From assembly GCA_041395445.1 (NCBI GenBank), contig JAWLAO010000003.1, forward strand, positions 248,001 through 312,000: a stretch of 64,000 nucleotides of DNA, in the 5' to 3' direction. Both the position numbers and the translations under genes were made by a program. The notes beneath the pieces are model-generated. The model worked only from the letters and a program-made list of their open reading frames with translations. It did not search any database and had not been told where the DNA came from. Of this stretch, positions 50,875 through 59,206 are shown one piece after another. Position 1 is the first letter of the stretch, and the number at the start of each line of letters is the position of its first letter. This DNA is from Gammaproteobacteria bacterium. Lineage in GTDB: Bacteria > Pseudomonadota > Gammaproteobacteria > Xanthomonadales > Marinicellaceae.

Positions 50875-51815
50875 AAAGAGTTTACAACAACTATTTACTT
50901 GTAGGAATTTTCACCATACTCATTGGCGGGACTGCCATTTTATTATTGTTGAAAATGAGTGGCAGAAATGAAGCAACTGAAAGTTATTACAGTTATTTCA
51001 AAAATGTTACCGGGTTGAGTTATGGAAACCCTGTTTACTATGAAGGCTATCGTGTTGGCCAGGTTGAATCGATTACTCCTGAGTTTCAAAATGGTAATTT
51101 AAAATTCAAAACCCGATACTCTGTGATTCAAGGATGGAAAATTCCACAAGATAGTGTAACAAAAATTGAATCCAGCGGATTATTATCGGATATGTCTCTG
51201 GCTATTTATGCCGGAAAATCAAATCAATATTTTGCACCGGAAAGTGAAATCAAAGGAGAAGCTGCCGAAGATATTATGGCAACCGTTTCAAATCTGGCTA
51301 GTGATTTTGAAAGATTAAACGACGAAAAAATCACTCCTTTACTCGACCTGGTCTATGAAAGAACTGACAAACTAACCAAATCATTAGAAACCCAAATCCC
51401 CGAAGTTCTGGGCTCTATTGATAATCTGGTCAAAGACATCAACAAATTGGTAAATACTGCAGAAACATTACTTGATGAAGACAATGTTGAAAAAATTGAT
51501 AGCATGATTGCCAATCTCAACCAACTCTCCGAAGAAGTCAAATCGTTAGGAAGCTGGCTGGAAACCAGTGTTGATAAAGTCAATCAGTTACTCGAATCCG
51601 GTGATAAAATGGTTAATAATAGTGACAATAAAGTGGCACAAATTCTGGATGTAGCACATAAAATGGTTCAGTCATTTGCGGTAAAAGCCGATACCATTTC
51701 CAACGAAATTGAAAGCGCCAGCATGAACCTGAATGAAGCCACGGAAATTATCAGACGCAATCCTTCTCAGTTGATTTTTGAAAAGAAATCTAAAATAGCG
51801 GATGAAGACTTATGA
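50871..51815 (+). CDS. MCE-domain lipid-binding protein (MlaD-like)
   Basis: A 314-residue protein with one N-terminal membrane helix (LLVGIFTILIGGTAILLLL) and an MCE domain (VTGLSYGNPVYYEGYRVGQVESI onward, to about residue 125). A long coiled-coil region of about 150 residues follows, rich in Asn, Asp, Lys and Leu. This tail is longer than in E. coli MlaD (183 residues) and could span part of the periplasm. It should form a hexameric ring above the permease. It is coupled to its neighbours by four-base overlaps. Confidence 0.9.
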   Translation: MKRVYNNYLLVGIFTILIGGTAILLLLKMSGRNEATESYYSYFKNVTGLSYGNPVYYEGYRVGQVESITPEFQNGNLKFKTRYSVIQGWKIPQDSVTKIESSGLLSDMSLAIYAGKSNQYFAPESEIKGEAAEDIMATVSNLASDFERLNDEKITPLLDLVYERTDKLTKSLETQIPEVLGSIDNLVKDINKLVNTAETLLDEDNVEKIDSMIANLNQLSEEVKSLGSWLETSVDKVNQLLESGDKMVNNSDNKVAQILDVAHKMVQSFAVKADTISNEIESASMNLNEATEIIRRNPSQLIFEKKSKIADEDL

Positions 51816-52327
51816 AAAAACTGAGCATCATCACCCTGATTTTTCTCCTTTCTGCTTGCTCATCTTCAGGCAAAAAGAGCATCGATAAACTATACTTTCG
51901 TTTTCCTGAAGCAACAAAAAATTCAATTGATAAAAAAATTGAAATCAAGCGACCTCAAGCAATGGGCATAATAGGCAATCGTCCGATGGTGGTTCTAACT
52001 AAAGAAGGCGGCTTAATGCAAATGCAACACCACTTCTGGTTAGACTCGCCAAAAGTATTACTGCAAAATTATCTTGAAGACACCTTGGGTAAAGAGGATG
52101 AAACCAACTACGTTTTATCTTCCACCATCCTCAATCTTGAAAAGGATAATAACTCAGCCGTTGTGGCGATTAAGTTTTTACTGGCTGATAAAAGTGGAAA
52201 CACAATACTCAATAAAACTTATAAGCAACAAACCGAAATCAATGGTGAGTCTATTTCTGATTTTGCTCATACAGCTCAACGACTCATTAATGAAATCGTT
52301 GCTCAATTAGTTGATGAAATTCAGTGA
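51812..52327 (+). CDS. ABC-type transport auxiliary lipoprotein (PqiC/LinN-like)
   Basis: A 171-residue lipoprotein with lipobox LSAC (Cys16). The mature part shows the auxiliary-lipoprotein pattern: IEIKRPQAMGIIGNRPMVVL, then HHFWLDSPKVLLQNYL, and a helical C-terminus. These proteins sit on the outer membrane and receive the MCE tunnel. It replaces MlaC, which is not encoded here. The gene set thus looks like the LinKLMN/PqiABC style of transporter. It overlaps its neighbours on both sides. Confidence 0.82.
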   Translation: MKKLSIITLIFLLSACSSSGKKSIDKLYFRFPEATKNSIDKKIEIKRPQAMGIIGNRPMVVLTKEGGLMQMQHHFWLDSPKVLLQNYLEDTLGKEDETNYVLSSTILNLEKDNNSAVVAIKFLLADKSGNTILNKTYKQQTEINGESISDFAHTAQRLINEIVAQLVDEIQ

Positions 52328-52662
52328 TGAATTTAACGCAACAACTTTGTGACGAGCTGGGCTTAACATACTGGCAAATGAAATCTGATGACGATGTCAA
52401 AAGTGAGATCTATCAACTCAATTATGAGGAAAAAGAACTACTGGGAAAGATTCTTTTGGCCAAAGGAATTACACTTACTGATGAAATATTTACGGTCCAA
52501 GATAAAGGTATCGTAGAAGTCAAACTCTCAGAATATACATTAATATTTGATAACGCCGAAAAGCCAAATCAAGGAAATATCATCTACTTATCAAAACTTT
52601 CTGCCATGCTTGAATCTCAACACGAAAAAAAACTCACTTGGTATAAATTAAAACAAATCTGA
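52327..52662 (+). CDS. Small protein, possibly the DNA polymerase III psi subunit (HolD-like)
   Basis: A 111-residue soluble protein. I start it at ATG 52327, whose A is shared with the previous stop (TGATG). The beginning LCDELGLTYWQMK (a leucine-rich helix with LG..YW) and a C-terminal helix LSKLSAMLESQHEKKLTWYKL resemble HolD by eye, but the sequence is short and divergent. Its coupling to a lipid-transport operon would be an odd place for a replication subunit. Other possibilities are open. No other motif is visible. Confidence 0.45.
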   Translation: MNLTQQLCDELGLTYWQMKSDDDVKSEIYQLNYEEKELLGKILLAKGITLTDEIFTVQDKGIVEVKLSEYTLIFDNAEKPNQGNIIYLSKLSAMLESQHEKKLTWYKLKQI

Positions 52663-52683
52663 ACTAAAGACCAACGACTTAAT

Positions 52684-52709
52684 TTCCACAATTATCATAG
52701 TGGAAGTTT
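52684..52709 (+). terminator. Weak hairpin after the lipid-transport operon
   Basis: TTCCAC (52684-52689) and GTGGAA (52700-52705) form a six-base-pair stem around a 10-base loop, followed by GTTTT. It is a weak terminator candidate for the six-gene operon, because the stem and T-run are short. Confidence 0.35.
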
Positions 52710-52760
52710 TAAATGCATTAATTTTATAAACTGCAACCTGAAATTGTAGTTGGATTCATT

Positions 52761-53186
52761 ATGAAAAAATTAGCCCCTTACCTGAGCTCAGGCGATAAAG
52801 TTATTCTTTTTGATGGAGTTTGTAATCTCTGCAATGGCTGGGCAAAGTTTATTATCAAACAGGATAACAAGGCTGTTTTTAAACTGGCATCTGTTCAATC
52901 AAAACAAGGAAAAGCTATTCTTGAGTTTTATAATTTACCAACAGAGACATTTGAAACGATGCTTGTCGTCGAAGAGTCTTTCGTCTTTTATAAAAGCGAT
53001 GCATTCTTTCGAGTGATAAAAAGGTTGCCGTATAGATTCCGGTTTTTAATGATTTTTTCAGTAATTCCGCGCCCGATTCGTGACTGGTTGTATGACAGGG
53101 TTGCCTCGAATCGTTACAAGCTGTTTGGTAAAAAGACTGAATGTGACTTACCAAGCACTGAGCAGTTAAATCGCTTTTTGAAATAA
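52761..53186 (+). CDS. DCC-family (DUF393) thioredoxin-like protein
   Basis: A 141-residue protein with the DCC motif in LFDGVCNLCNGWAKF (Asp19-Gly-Val-Cys-x-x-Cys, cysteines at 22 and 25), followed by FKLASVQSKQGKAIL. The C-terminal part RFRFLMIFSVIPRPIRDWLYDRVASNRYKLF is typical of the family. Members are predicted thiol-disulfide proteins, but the partner is unknown. It stands alone and is convergent with thiL. Confidence 0.85.
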   Translation: MKKLAPYLSSGDKVILFDGVCNLCNGWAKFIIKQDNKAVFKLASVQSKQGKAILEFYNLPTETFETMLVVEESFVFYKSDAFFRVIKRLPYRFRFLMIFSVIPRPIRDWLYDRVASNRYKLFGKKTECDLPSTEQLNRFLK

Positions 53187-53245
53187 GATTACACGAGAAT
53201 TTGAATGAGCAAAGGCTGGTTAGAAATTACTCTATGATTTTATAG

Positions 53246-54148
53246 TCATCCATTGTTTGAGAAATGCACATATCCTTTCTGAGAAATTTGTATCTCTTTG
53301 TTGCCAGAGTAAACGCGAACTCCGCCGCTACAGCAAATCTGTCCAATAATCGTGCAATTATCTGGTAACTTGGTTAAATCTGAAGGATTAAAAGTGAAAC
53401 ATAGTTGATAATCATCACCTCCTGATAAAACATAGTGTGACCATTGTGGTGATTTCTTGACCAATGAATTTACAGGAATTTGTTCCAGAGAGATTTTCGC
53501 ACCTTTTTGGCTTTGATGACAAATGTGCCCCAAATCTGCAAGCAAACCATCGGAAATATCAATACAAGATGTAGCGAATTCTCTGATTTGTTGAGAAATT
53601 TCTAACTGTGGTTCGGGTGTGAATAATGCTTTTGTTAGTTCGGATTCAGGATGATCTAAAGCAAATGCAGCGCTTCCTAGTTGTCCGGTGACTGCAATCA
53701 GATTTTTTGTTTGGGCTGAGTAGCGTGTCAGAAGCAGGTCGGTTTCAACTTCTCCAAATGCAGTGATTGTAATTGAAAGCGGGCCTTGAGTGGTATCACC
53801 ACCCACCAAATTGACTTTGTGATTGTTTGCTAATTTTAAGAGGCCTTTGACAAATTCCTCAATCCATGGCATTTCTATTTTTGGAAGTGTTAAATTCAAG
53901 GTGAACCATTTTGGAGTTGCTCCCATGGCAGCCAAATCACTGAGGTTTACAGCCAAAGATTTATGACCGAGTTGTTGTGGAGAAATCTTGTTGTCAAAGT
54001 GAACTCCATCGACCAATGTATCCGTTGAAACGACAAGTTGTTTATTTGGATTCAATGATAATACCGCTGCATCATCATTTATTCCTAGGATGACACTTTT
54101 ATCATATTTTGTTTTGGATTTGATAAAGGCGATTAAGTCAAATTCCAT
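53246..54148 (-). CDS. thiL: Thiamine-monophosphate kinase
   Basis: Phosphorylates thiamine monophosphate to thiamine diphosphate. The ATP/metal site GINDDAAVL and STDTLVDGVHF, then HKSLAVNLSDLAAMGATP, GGDTTQGPLSITITAFGE and SCIDISDGLLADLGHI, are diagnostic. The 300-residue length is a little below typical (about 320). Its ATG overlaps the stop of the methyltransferase gene by one base, so proS, the methyltransferase and thiL form one coupled unit. Confidence 0.94.
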   Translation of the reverse strand: MEFDLIAFIKSKTKYDKSVILGINDDAAVLSLNPNKQLVVSTDTLVDGVHFDNKISPQQLGHKSLAVNLSDLAAMGATPKWFTLNLTLPKIEMPWIEEFVKGLLKLANNHKVNLVGGDTTQGPLSITITAFGEVETDLLLTRYSAQTKNLIAVTGQLGSAAFALDHPESELTKALFTPEPQLEISQQIREFATSCIDISDGLLADLGHICHQSQKGAKISLEQIPVNSLVKKSPQWSHYVLSGGDDYQLCFTFNPSDLTKLPDNCTIIGQICCSGGVRVYSGNKEIQISQKGYVHFSNNG

Positions 54149-54744
54149 TATTCACTTTTTTGCCAGACATAAATTCGCATTGGCGGAAGATTTTTAATCT
54201 CAAGATAGCTGCTAGGTTCACCAAAAACCGGGGTTGCCAATTTTCCGACACGATCACGGAATTGATAAGCGACAAACAAACCGTTAGGTTTGATATTTTC
54301 ATAAATGCTTTGCATGATTTCTTCACCCATTCCTTTAGGCAATGTAGAAAAGGGAATGCCGGAAATAATCACATCAGCATGCTGCCAACCTTGTTGTTTA
54401 ACGATCTCAGCAAGGTTCTGAGCTCCATCATGACAAACGCTTAAACGCTCATCAGGTATGTTTTTTTTAATGAATTCAACAAAATTTTTATTAATCTCAA
54501 CGGCACAAAGTTTGGCATCTTCACGCATTTCTGAAAGAATGCCTTTAGTTGTGCCACCAGTTCCGGGTCCTAATTCAATGATTTTTTTCGCCTCACTTAA
54601 ACCAGATCGAATCGCAATGGATCGAATCAGAGCTCGGGAACTCGGAAAGACATAAGCGATTTCTTTTGGTTTAAATATCGCATTTTTTAAAAAAACTGCG
54701 GATTCTTTCAGACTATTGCCTTTAATTTTTTGTTTGGTTTTCAT
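54148..54744 (-). CDS. SAM-dependent methyltransferase (PmtA/Opi3-like)
   Basis: A 198-residue class I methyltransferase. It starts with a Lys/Phe-rich amphipathic segment and PSSRALIRSIA, followed by motif I IELGPGTGGTTKGIL and the acidic CAVEINKNFVEF. IISGIPFSTLP replaces the usual (N/D)PPY. This pattern resembles phosphatidylethanolamine N-methyltransferases of the PmtA type or rRNA adenine methyltransferase-like proteins. It sits between proS (four-base overlap) and thiL (one-base overlap). Confidence 0.75.
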   Translation of the reverse strand: MKTKQKIKGNSLKESAVFLKNAIFKPKEIAYVFPSSRALIRSIAIRSGLSEAKKIIELGPGTGGTTKGILSEMREDAKLCAVEINKNFVEFIKKNIPDERLSVCHDGAQNLAEIVKQQGWQHADVIISGIPFSTLPKGMGEEIMQSIYENIKPNGLFVAYQFRDRVGKLATPVFGEPSSYLEIKNLPPMRIYVWQKSE

Positions 54745-56450
54745 GAGCTAGCAACTAACGATTTGGTGTAATTGACGATTTCATCAATTTTAACTCGTGT
54801 GTTTTGCATGTCTTTTCTGGACTTGTATTCCACTTCACCATCATCTAATGAGCGGTCACCAATGGTAATTTGGTGTGGAATTCCTAAAAGCTCAGCATCG
54901 GCAAACATCACTCCCGGACGAATTGGTCTGTCATCAAAGAAGACTTCGATTCCGTTTGCGGCCAGTTCGTCATACAATTTTTCAGCGTATTCCTTGACTC
55001 TTTCGGATTTTTTCATATTCATTGGCAGAATCGCAACAGCAAATGGAGCAATTTGCTGAGGCCAGACAATACCTTTTTCATCATGATTTTGTTCAATAGC
55101 TGCTGCAACCACACGCGATACGCCAATTCCATAGCAACCCATGGTCATTGCTTGAGAGTGGCCACCTTCGTTAAGAATGACTGCATTCATGGCTTGTGTA
55201 TATACTTCTCCCAATTGAAAAATATGCCCGACTTCAATTCCTCTCGCAATTTCGATAGTGCCTTTTCCATCCGGACTTGGATCACCAACCTGAATATTAC
55301 GTAAATCTTCAACTTGATTGAATTTCGCATCTCTATCCCAGTTTACACCAGTGAGGTGTTTGCCATCCTCATTTGCTCCGGTCACAAAATCACTCATCAC
55401 AGCTACTGCTCGATCAACAATGATTTGGCAGTTTAAACCTTTAACTCCAATGGAACCGGCATCACAACCGGCAATAGCCCGAATGGATTTGTCATCCAAC
55501 ATTGTTAACGGAGAAGATACTTGGGGAAGATTGGATGCTTTGACTTCATTGAGATCATGATCGCCACGAATAACCAAAGCCAAAGGTCCGTCAACACCTT
55601 CAACCAACAGTGTTTTTACCAGTTTTTCAGGTGAAACATTTAAAAACTCAGAAACTTCAGTAATAGATTTTTTGTTTGGTGTATCGACCGTTTTTAATTC
55701 TTCTTGAGGTTTTTGACGCTCGGTTGTTGGAGGTAAAACCTCACATTTTTCAATATTGGCGGCATAATCACTTTCAGTCGAATACGCTATCGCATCTTCA
55801 CCCGAATCGGCCAGTACATGGAACTCATGAGAACCGGTTCCACCAATTTCTCCGGAGTCGGCTTCGACAGGGCGATATTTCAGGCCAATTCGTTCAAAAA
55901 TATTGCAATACGCCTGATGAATTATGGCATAAGTGTTTTTTAAACAATCCGTAGAAAGGTGGAACGAATAAGCATCTTTCATCAAAAACTCACGAGCACG
56001 CATGACTCCAAATCGAGGACGAATCTCATCTCTGAATTTTGTTTGAATTTGATAAAAAGTGACGGGCAATTGTTTGTATGATTTGATTTCCTTGCGAGCA
56101 AAATCAGTAATGACTTCTTCATGAGTCGGCCCAAAACAAAAATCTCTTTCCGCTCTGTCCTTTATTTTTAAAAGTAAGCCACCGTACTTATCCCAACGTC
56201 CGGTTTCCTGCCATAATCCGGCCGGTTGAATTGATGGCATCAGCATTTCCAGGCAACCGGCTTTGTCCATTTCTTCACGAACTATTTTTTCAATTTTTCT
56301 TAAAACTCGCAAACCTAAAGGAGTCCAACTGTACAATCCTGAGCCCAAACGGTTCAGCATTCCGGTACGGATCATAAGTTTATGACTTACGATTTCTGCA
56401 TCAGCCGGTGTTTCTTTTCGGGTTTGTAAATGAAATTGTGTTGCTCTCAA
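54741..56450 (-). CDS. proS: Prolyl-tRNA synthetase
   Basis: Charges tRNA-Pro. It is the bacterial type with an inserted editing domain (about 230-400), 569 residues. Class II motifs: motif 1 near GLYSWTPLGLRVLRKIE, motif 2 FRDEIRPRFGVMRAREFLMKD, motif 3 GCYGIGVSRVVAA. The C-terminal anticodon-binding domain follows. It starts with TTG: MRATQFHLQTRKETPADAE matches the family's MRxSQ start, and a GAGAG-like site lies close upstream. A small 7-base inverted repeat at 56460-56476 lies just before it. Confidence 0.96.
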   Translation of the reverse strand: MRATQFHLQTRKETPADAEIVSHKLMIRTGMLNRLGSGLYSWTPLGLRVLRKIEKIVREEMDKAGCLEMLMPSIQPAGLWQETGRWDKYGGLLLKIKDRAERDFCFGPTHEEVITDFARKEIKSYKQLPVTFYQIQTKFRDEIRPRFGVMRAREFLMKDAYSFHLSTDCLKNTYAIIHQAYCNIFERIGLKYRPVEADSGEIGGTGSHEFHVLADSGEDAIAYSTESDYAANIEKCEVLPPTTERQKPQEELKTVDTPNKKSITEVSEFLNVSPEKLVKTLLVEGVDGPLALVIRGDHDLNEVKASNLPQVSSPLTMLDDKSIRAIAGCDAGSIGVKGLNCQIIVDRAVAVMSDFVTGANEDGKHLTGVNWDRDAKFNQVEDLRNIQVGDPSPDGKGTIEIARGIEVGHIFQLGEVYTQAMNAVILNEGGHSQAMTMGCYGIGVSRVVAAAIEQNHDEKGIVWPQQIAPFAVAILPMNMKKSERVKEYAEKLYDELAANGIEVFFDDRPIRPGVMFADAELLGIPHQITIGDRSLDDGEVEYKSRKDMQNTRVKIDEIVNYTKSLVASS

Positions 56451-56565
56451 AACTCTCGTTCCCTTTGAAAAAGGGATATGATAACGTAATGTCCGTTTAT
56501 TGAATAGCTATTTCCCCTAACTGTATGGATTTCCTAAGTGTTGGAAATAAATAACACAAATTTCT

Positions 56566-58902
56566 TTAATAAATAATATCTCCACAATAAGCACTATAGG
56601 CTTGTATTGTCATTTCTTCAACAGTGGAGTCTGGCTTCATTGTCACTAATACACCATCATTTTCAGTAACTTGTTCAGTACCCAAATCAACTAGTCCTGG
56701 ATCATCACCAATTTCCATAAAACCCTGACCATGTGTTATTTTATAAACCTGATTTGTGACAGAGTTATTAAAGTCCACTCCATTACCAATTGAACTCATA
56801 ACTTCCCATGTTGGAATGGTTAGTCCATTTTCATCAAGTTCATATATCAGCTCATCATTTTCATTAATAGTTTTTTTGTATGTAAAGTCTGCGGCAAAAA
56901 GATTCAGTTTTCCATCTCTGCGATAGGTATATTGGACGCGCCCTTCACTTTTTTCACCGGCTGTCTCTAAAAATTGCCCATTAATATTACAAGTATCTTC
57001 ACGAGACTGTTGTCTGGGAATTAATGAGTTTAGAGTTATAGACTTTATAATTTCTCTGTATGGATTGGTATCAAAATAATTTTCATCATATTGATTACCT
57101 GCATTTTCAACCAACCAAGGTTTAACATTATCTGAGAAGTCAAAATCAAACCGTAATTGATTATCAACCAATTCACCATTTTCATCCCTTACCCTGTATT
57201 TTGTGAGTTTACCTATGGCTTGCGTTGGTTTCCCATTTTCTGATAAATCACCGGTTGGCATGTAAACAGGAACGGAATAACTATCGCTCTCTAAGGGAAC
57301 TTGGCCGGTAGCTATTAACCAAAAAGGCGTACCATCCGGTTTATTTGTGAAAATAGCATCAAAAGCGAGCAATGGATTATTCTGATTGGCATTGTTTATT
57401 AATGTTGTTGATAGAATTCCTTGTCGTGGAATTTCAGATGATGCCCAAACATTTTTACTAAAAATGGTGGGAAAATCTGGATTTTCTTCAACAGCGGATG
57501 GTTTTGCATTTAAATAGTAGACGTCTTGGCCCCCATTAAATGTTGCTGTGTAAGCGATATGTGCTCCCAAGTTATCCGAGTCCATATCAATATAATCACC
57601 CATTTTTCGCTGAACTGGATAGCCGAGCAAATGATTAAAGAAAGGACTGATGGCTTGTTCTTTAGCAAATGTCATCCCTGCATCATATGAATAAGTATAA
57701 TACAGACTTGAGGTGCTACTACTACCAACAGAACCATCACGGTTTCTGGTATCGTTCCATATCACATCAATTCTACCATTAGGTGCAACTGACATCGTTC
57801 CCAACCACTGCCAGTTTCCGGAATCATCGGTATTTATTCTTCTGGGTTCTGAAAAAGTAAGACCGCCATCGGTGCTTCTGACAAACATAATATCCAACGG
57901 ATCATCAGGATCGGCTGAATTGATTGAGCCAAGAACATAGACATTATTTTCTGAGGTCCTGTTAGACTTGTCCAGATTGACATTGAGTTGTCCATCAAGC
58001 CCAACTTGATTAACTATTCCCCCGATTCTTACATATCCCCCCATTTCAACTTTAGTGATTTGGTGAAATAATGGCACTCGCTGTTCTGGATTTGCTGATT
58101 TTGTCAGATAAAAGTTTCCTAAGCTATCACCATAACCTTCAATACCAATGACGTAAAAATTCTGGTCGTTGCCAAAATCAACTGTTCCAAAAATCGGGTT
58201 ACGCGGAATTGTTACCGGATAGGTAAAAGCATTTGAGCCATAGATCAGGTTGTTATATGTTCGGGGAGCGTAACTGTTACCAGCAACATTCCAGGCTGCA
58301 TAAATATTACCTCTTCCCGATCCATTCGTTTTATCAATGGTAAACCATGACTTATCTCCTCCATAGGCATTCAGTTTGTTTGTCCATGTTCTTCCGCCAT
58401 TCACTGACATCCATTGGTCAACATTGAAAATATTGTTCACAACCTTTAAACTTTGATAATAAAATATTCCATCAGCATCCGACTCCAGCACCGGGTCACT
58501 TCTGAAAACTCCAGGCTCAAATACCTCCTGATAGTTCCAGGTTACACCACCATCATCACTATAACTTCTTCCTGCCTGACGAAAGTCACTTCCTATGGAA
58601 TTAAATTGGCGCCATCCTATGGCAATTTGATTAGGGTTAAGAGGATTGACAGCGATAGAAGGCTCATTGGCAGCATCTCCACGGATATCATTGCCGTTGA
58701 TATCAACATTCACTTGGTAACTGGTAAAACCTCGTAACTGGAAAATCGATTTAATTGCAGGTGTTGCGGTGGGTAAGTTCAATACTTCTTTTGGATAATA
58801 AACAGAGTCTTTAGTTGGTGTTTCCAGTAAATACTTGTTAATTTCCTGAGCATTGGAAGAAAAACTTATGATTACAAAAATTGAAAGAAGTATTCTTTTC
58901 AT
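56566..58902 (-). CDS. Secreted sialidase-fold protein with Asp-box repeats
   Basis: A 778-residue protein. I start at ATG 58902 (MKRILLSIFVIISFSSNAQ), preceded by AAGGTGAT; the longer frame adds 20 residues. The signal peptide ends near residue 19. The beta-propeller part shows four Asp boxes of the S-x-D-x-G-x-T-W/F kind near residues 115, 166, 343 and 405. The C-terminal 300 residues are a separate beta-rich region without a domain that I recognise, and contain the last cysteines (YCGD). Glycan-binding or sialidase-like activity is possible, but catalytic Arg triad and Tyr/Glu are not certain. It stands alone. Confidence 0.75.
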   Translation of the reverse strand: MKRILLSIFVIISFSSNAQEINKYLLETPTKDSVYYPKEVLNLPTATPAIKSIFQLRGFTSYQVNVDINGNDIRGDAANEPSIAVNPLNPNQIAIGWRQFNSIGSDFRQAGRSYSDDGGVTWNYQEVFEPGVFRSDPVLESDADGIFYYQSLKVVNNIFNVDQWMSVNGGRTWTNKLNAYGGDKSWFTIDKTNGSGRGNIYAAWNVAGNSYAPRTYNNLIYGSNAFTYPVTIPRNPIFGTVDFGNDQNFYVIGIEGYGDSLGNFYLTKSANPEQRVPLFHQITKVEMGGYVRIGGIVNQVGLDGQLNVNLDKSNRTSENNVYVLGSINSADPDDPLDIMFVRSTDGGLTFSEPRRINTDDSGNWQWLGTMSVAPNGRIDVIWNDTRNRDGSVGSSSTSSLYYTYSYDAGMTFAKEQAISPFFNHLLGYPVQRKMGDYIDMDSDNLGAHIAYTATFNGGQDVYYLNAKPSAVEENPDFPTIFSKNVWASSEIPRQGILSTTLINNANQNNPLLAFDAIFTNKPDGTPFWLIATGQVPLESDSYSVPVYMPTGDLSENGKPTQAIGKLTKYRVRDENGELVDNQLRFDFDFSDNVKPWLVENAGNQYDENYFDTNPYREIIKSITLNSLIPRQQSREDTCNINGQFLETAGEKSEGRVQYTYRRDGKLNLFAADFTYKKTINENDELIYELDENGLTIPTWEVMSSIGNGVDFNNSVTNQVYKITHGQGFMEIGDDPGLVDLGTEQVTENDGVLVTMKPDSTVEEMTIQAYSAYCGDIIY

Positions 58903-59206
58903 CACATCACCTTTTGTTTTTTCTTTAGTATATCTCAAAAAAACAGCAAATTCATCCCTCAAAAATCAATCAGAGTTTTATACTTATCAAAAAAGCTCTT
59001 TATTTTATTGGGCGTGTTAACTTTTTTGAGTTTATTCGCCGATTTTATCGACTGTTATATTTGCTTCTGCTAGTATTCGTAAGTCCAAGCCTTTGGAGTT
59101 TTTTCTCCGTCAAAATGCAGGACACAATGAGTTAATAGTGTGTTGCATCAATACAATTTAACTCTCTGAGATACTGATTTTTTAACGACAACTTTAGAGA
59201 TTGATT
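58903..59206. other. Divergent intergenic region upstream of glnA
   Basis: About 300 bases separate the secreted Asp-box gene from glnA. It should hold both promoters. I saw no sigma-54 box (TGGCAC...TTGC) for glnA and no convincing NtrC site. On the minus strand TATACT (near 58926-58931) is a possible -10 for the Asp-box gene. Long A/T runs dominate the rest. Confidence 0.4.

Noticed and set aside
54160..54444. Plus-strand open frame of 94 codons opposite the methyltransferase gene
   Set aside because: It is antisense to conserved SAM-site sequence, with no ribosome-binding site or recognisable product.
56460..56476. TCCCTTT/AAAGGGA hairpin upstream of proS as a terminator or riboswitch
   Set aside because: The stem is short, no T-run follows on either strand, and there is no room or structure for a T-box leader.
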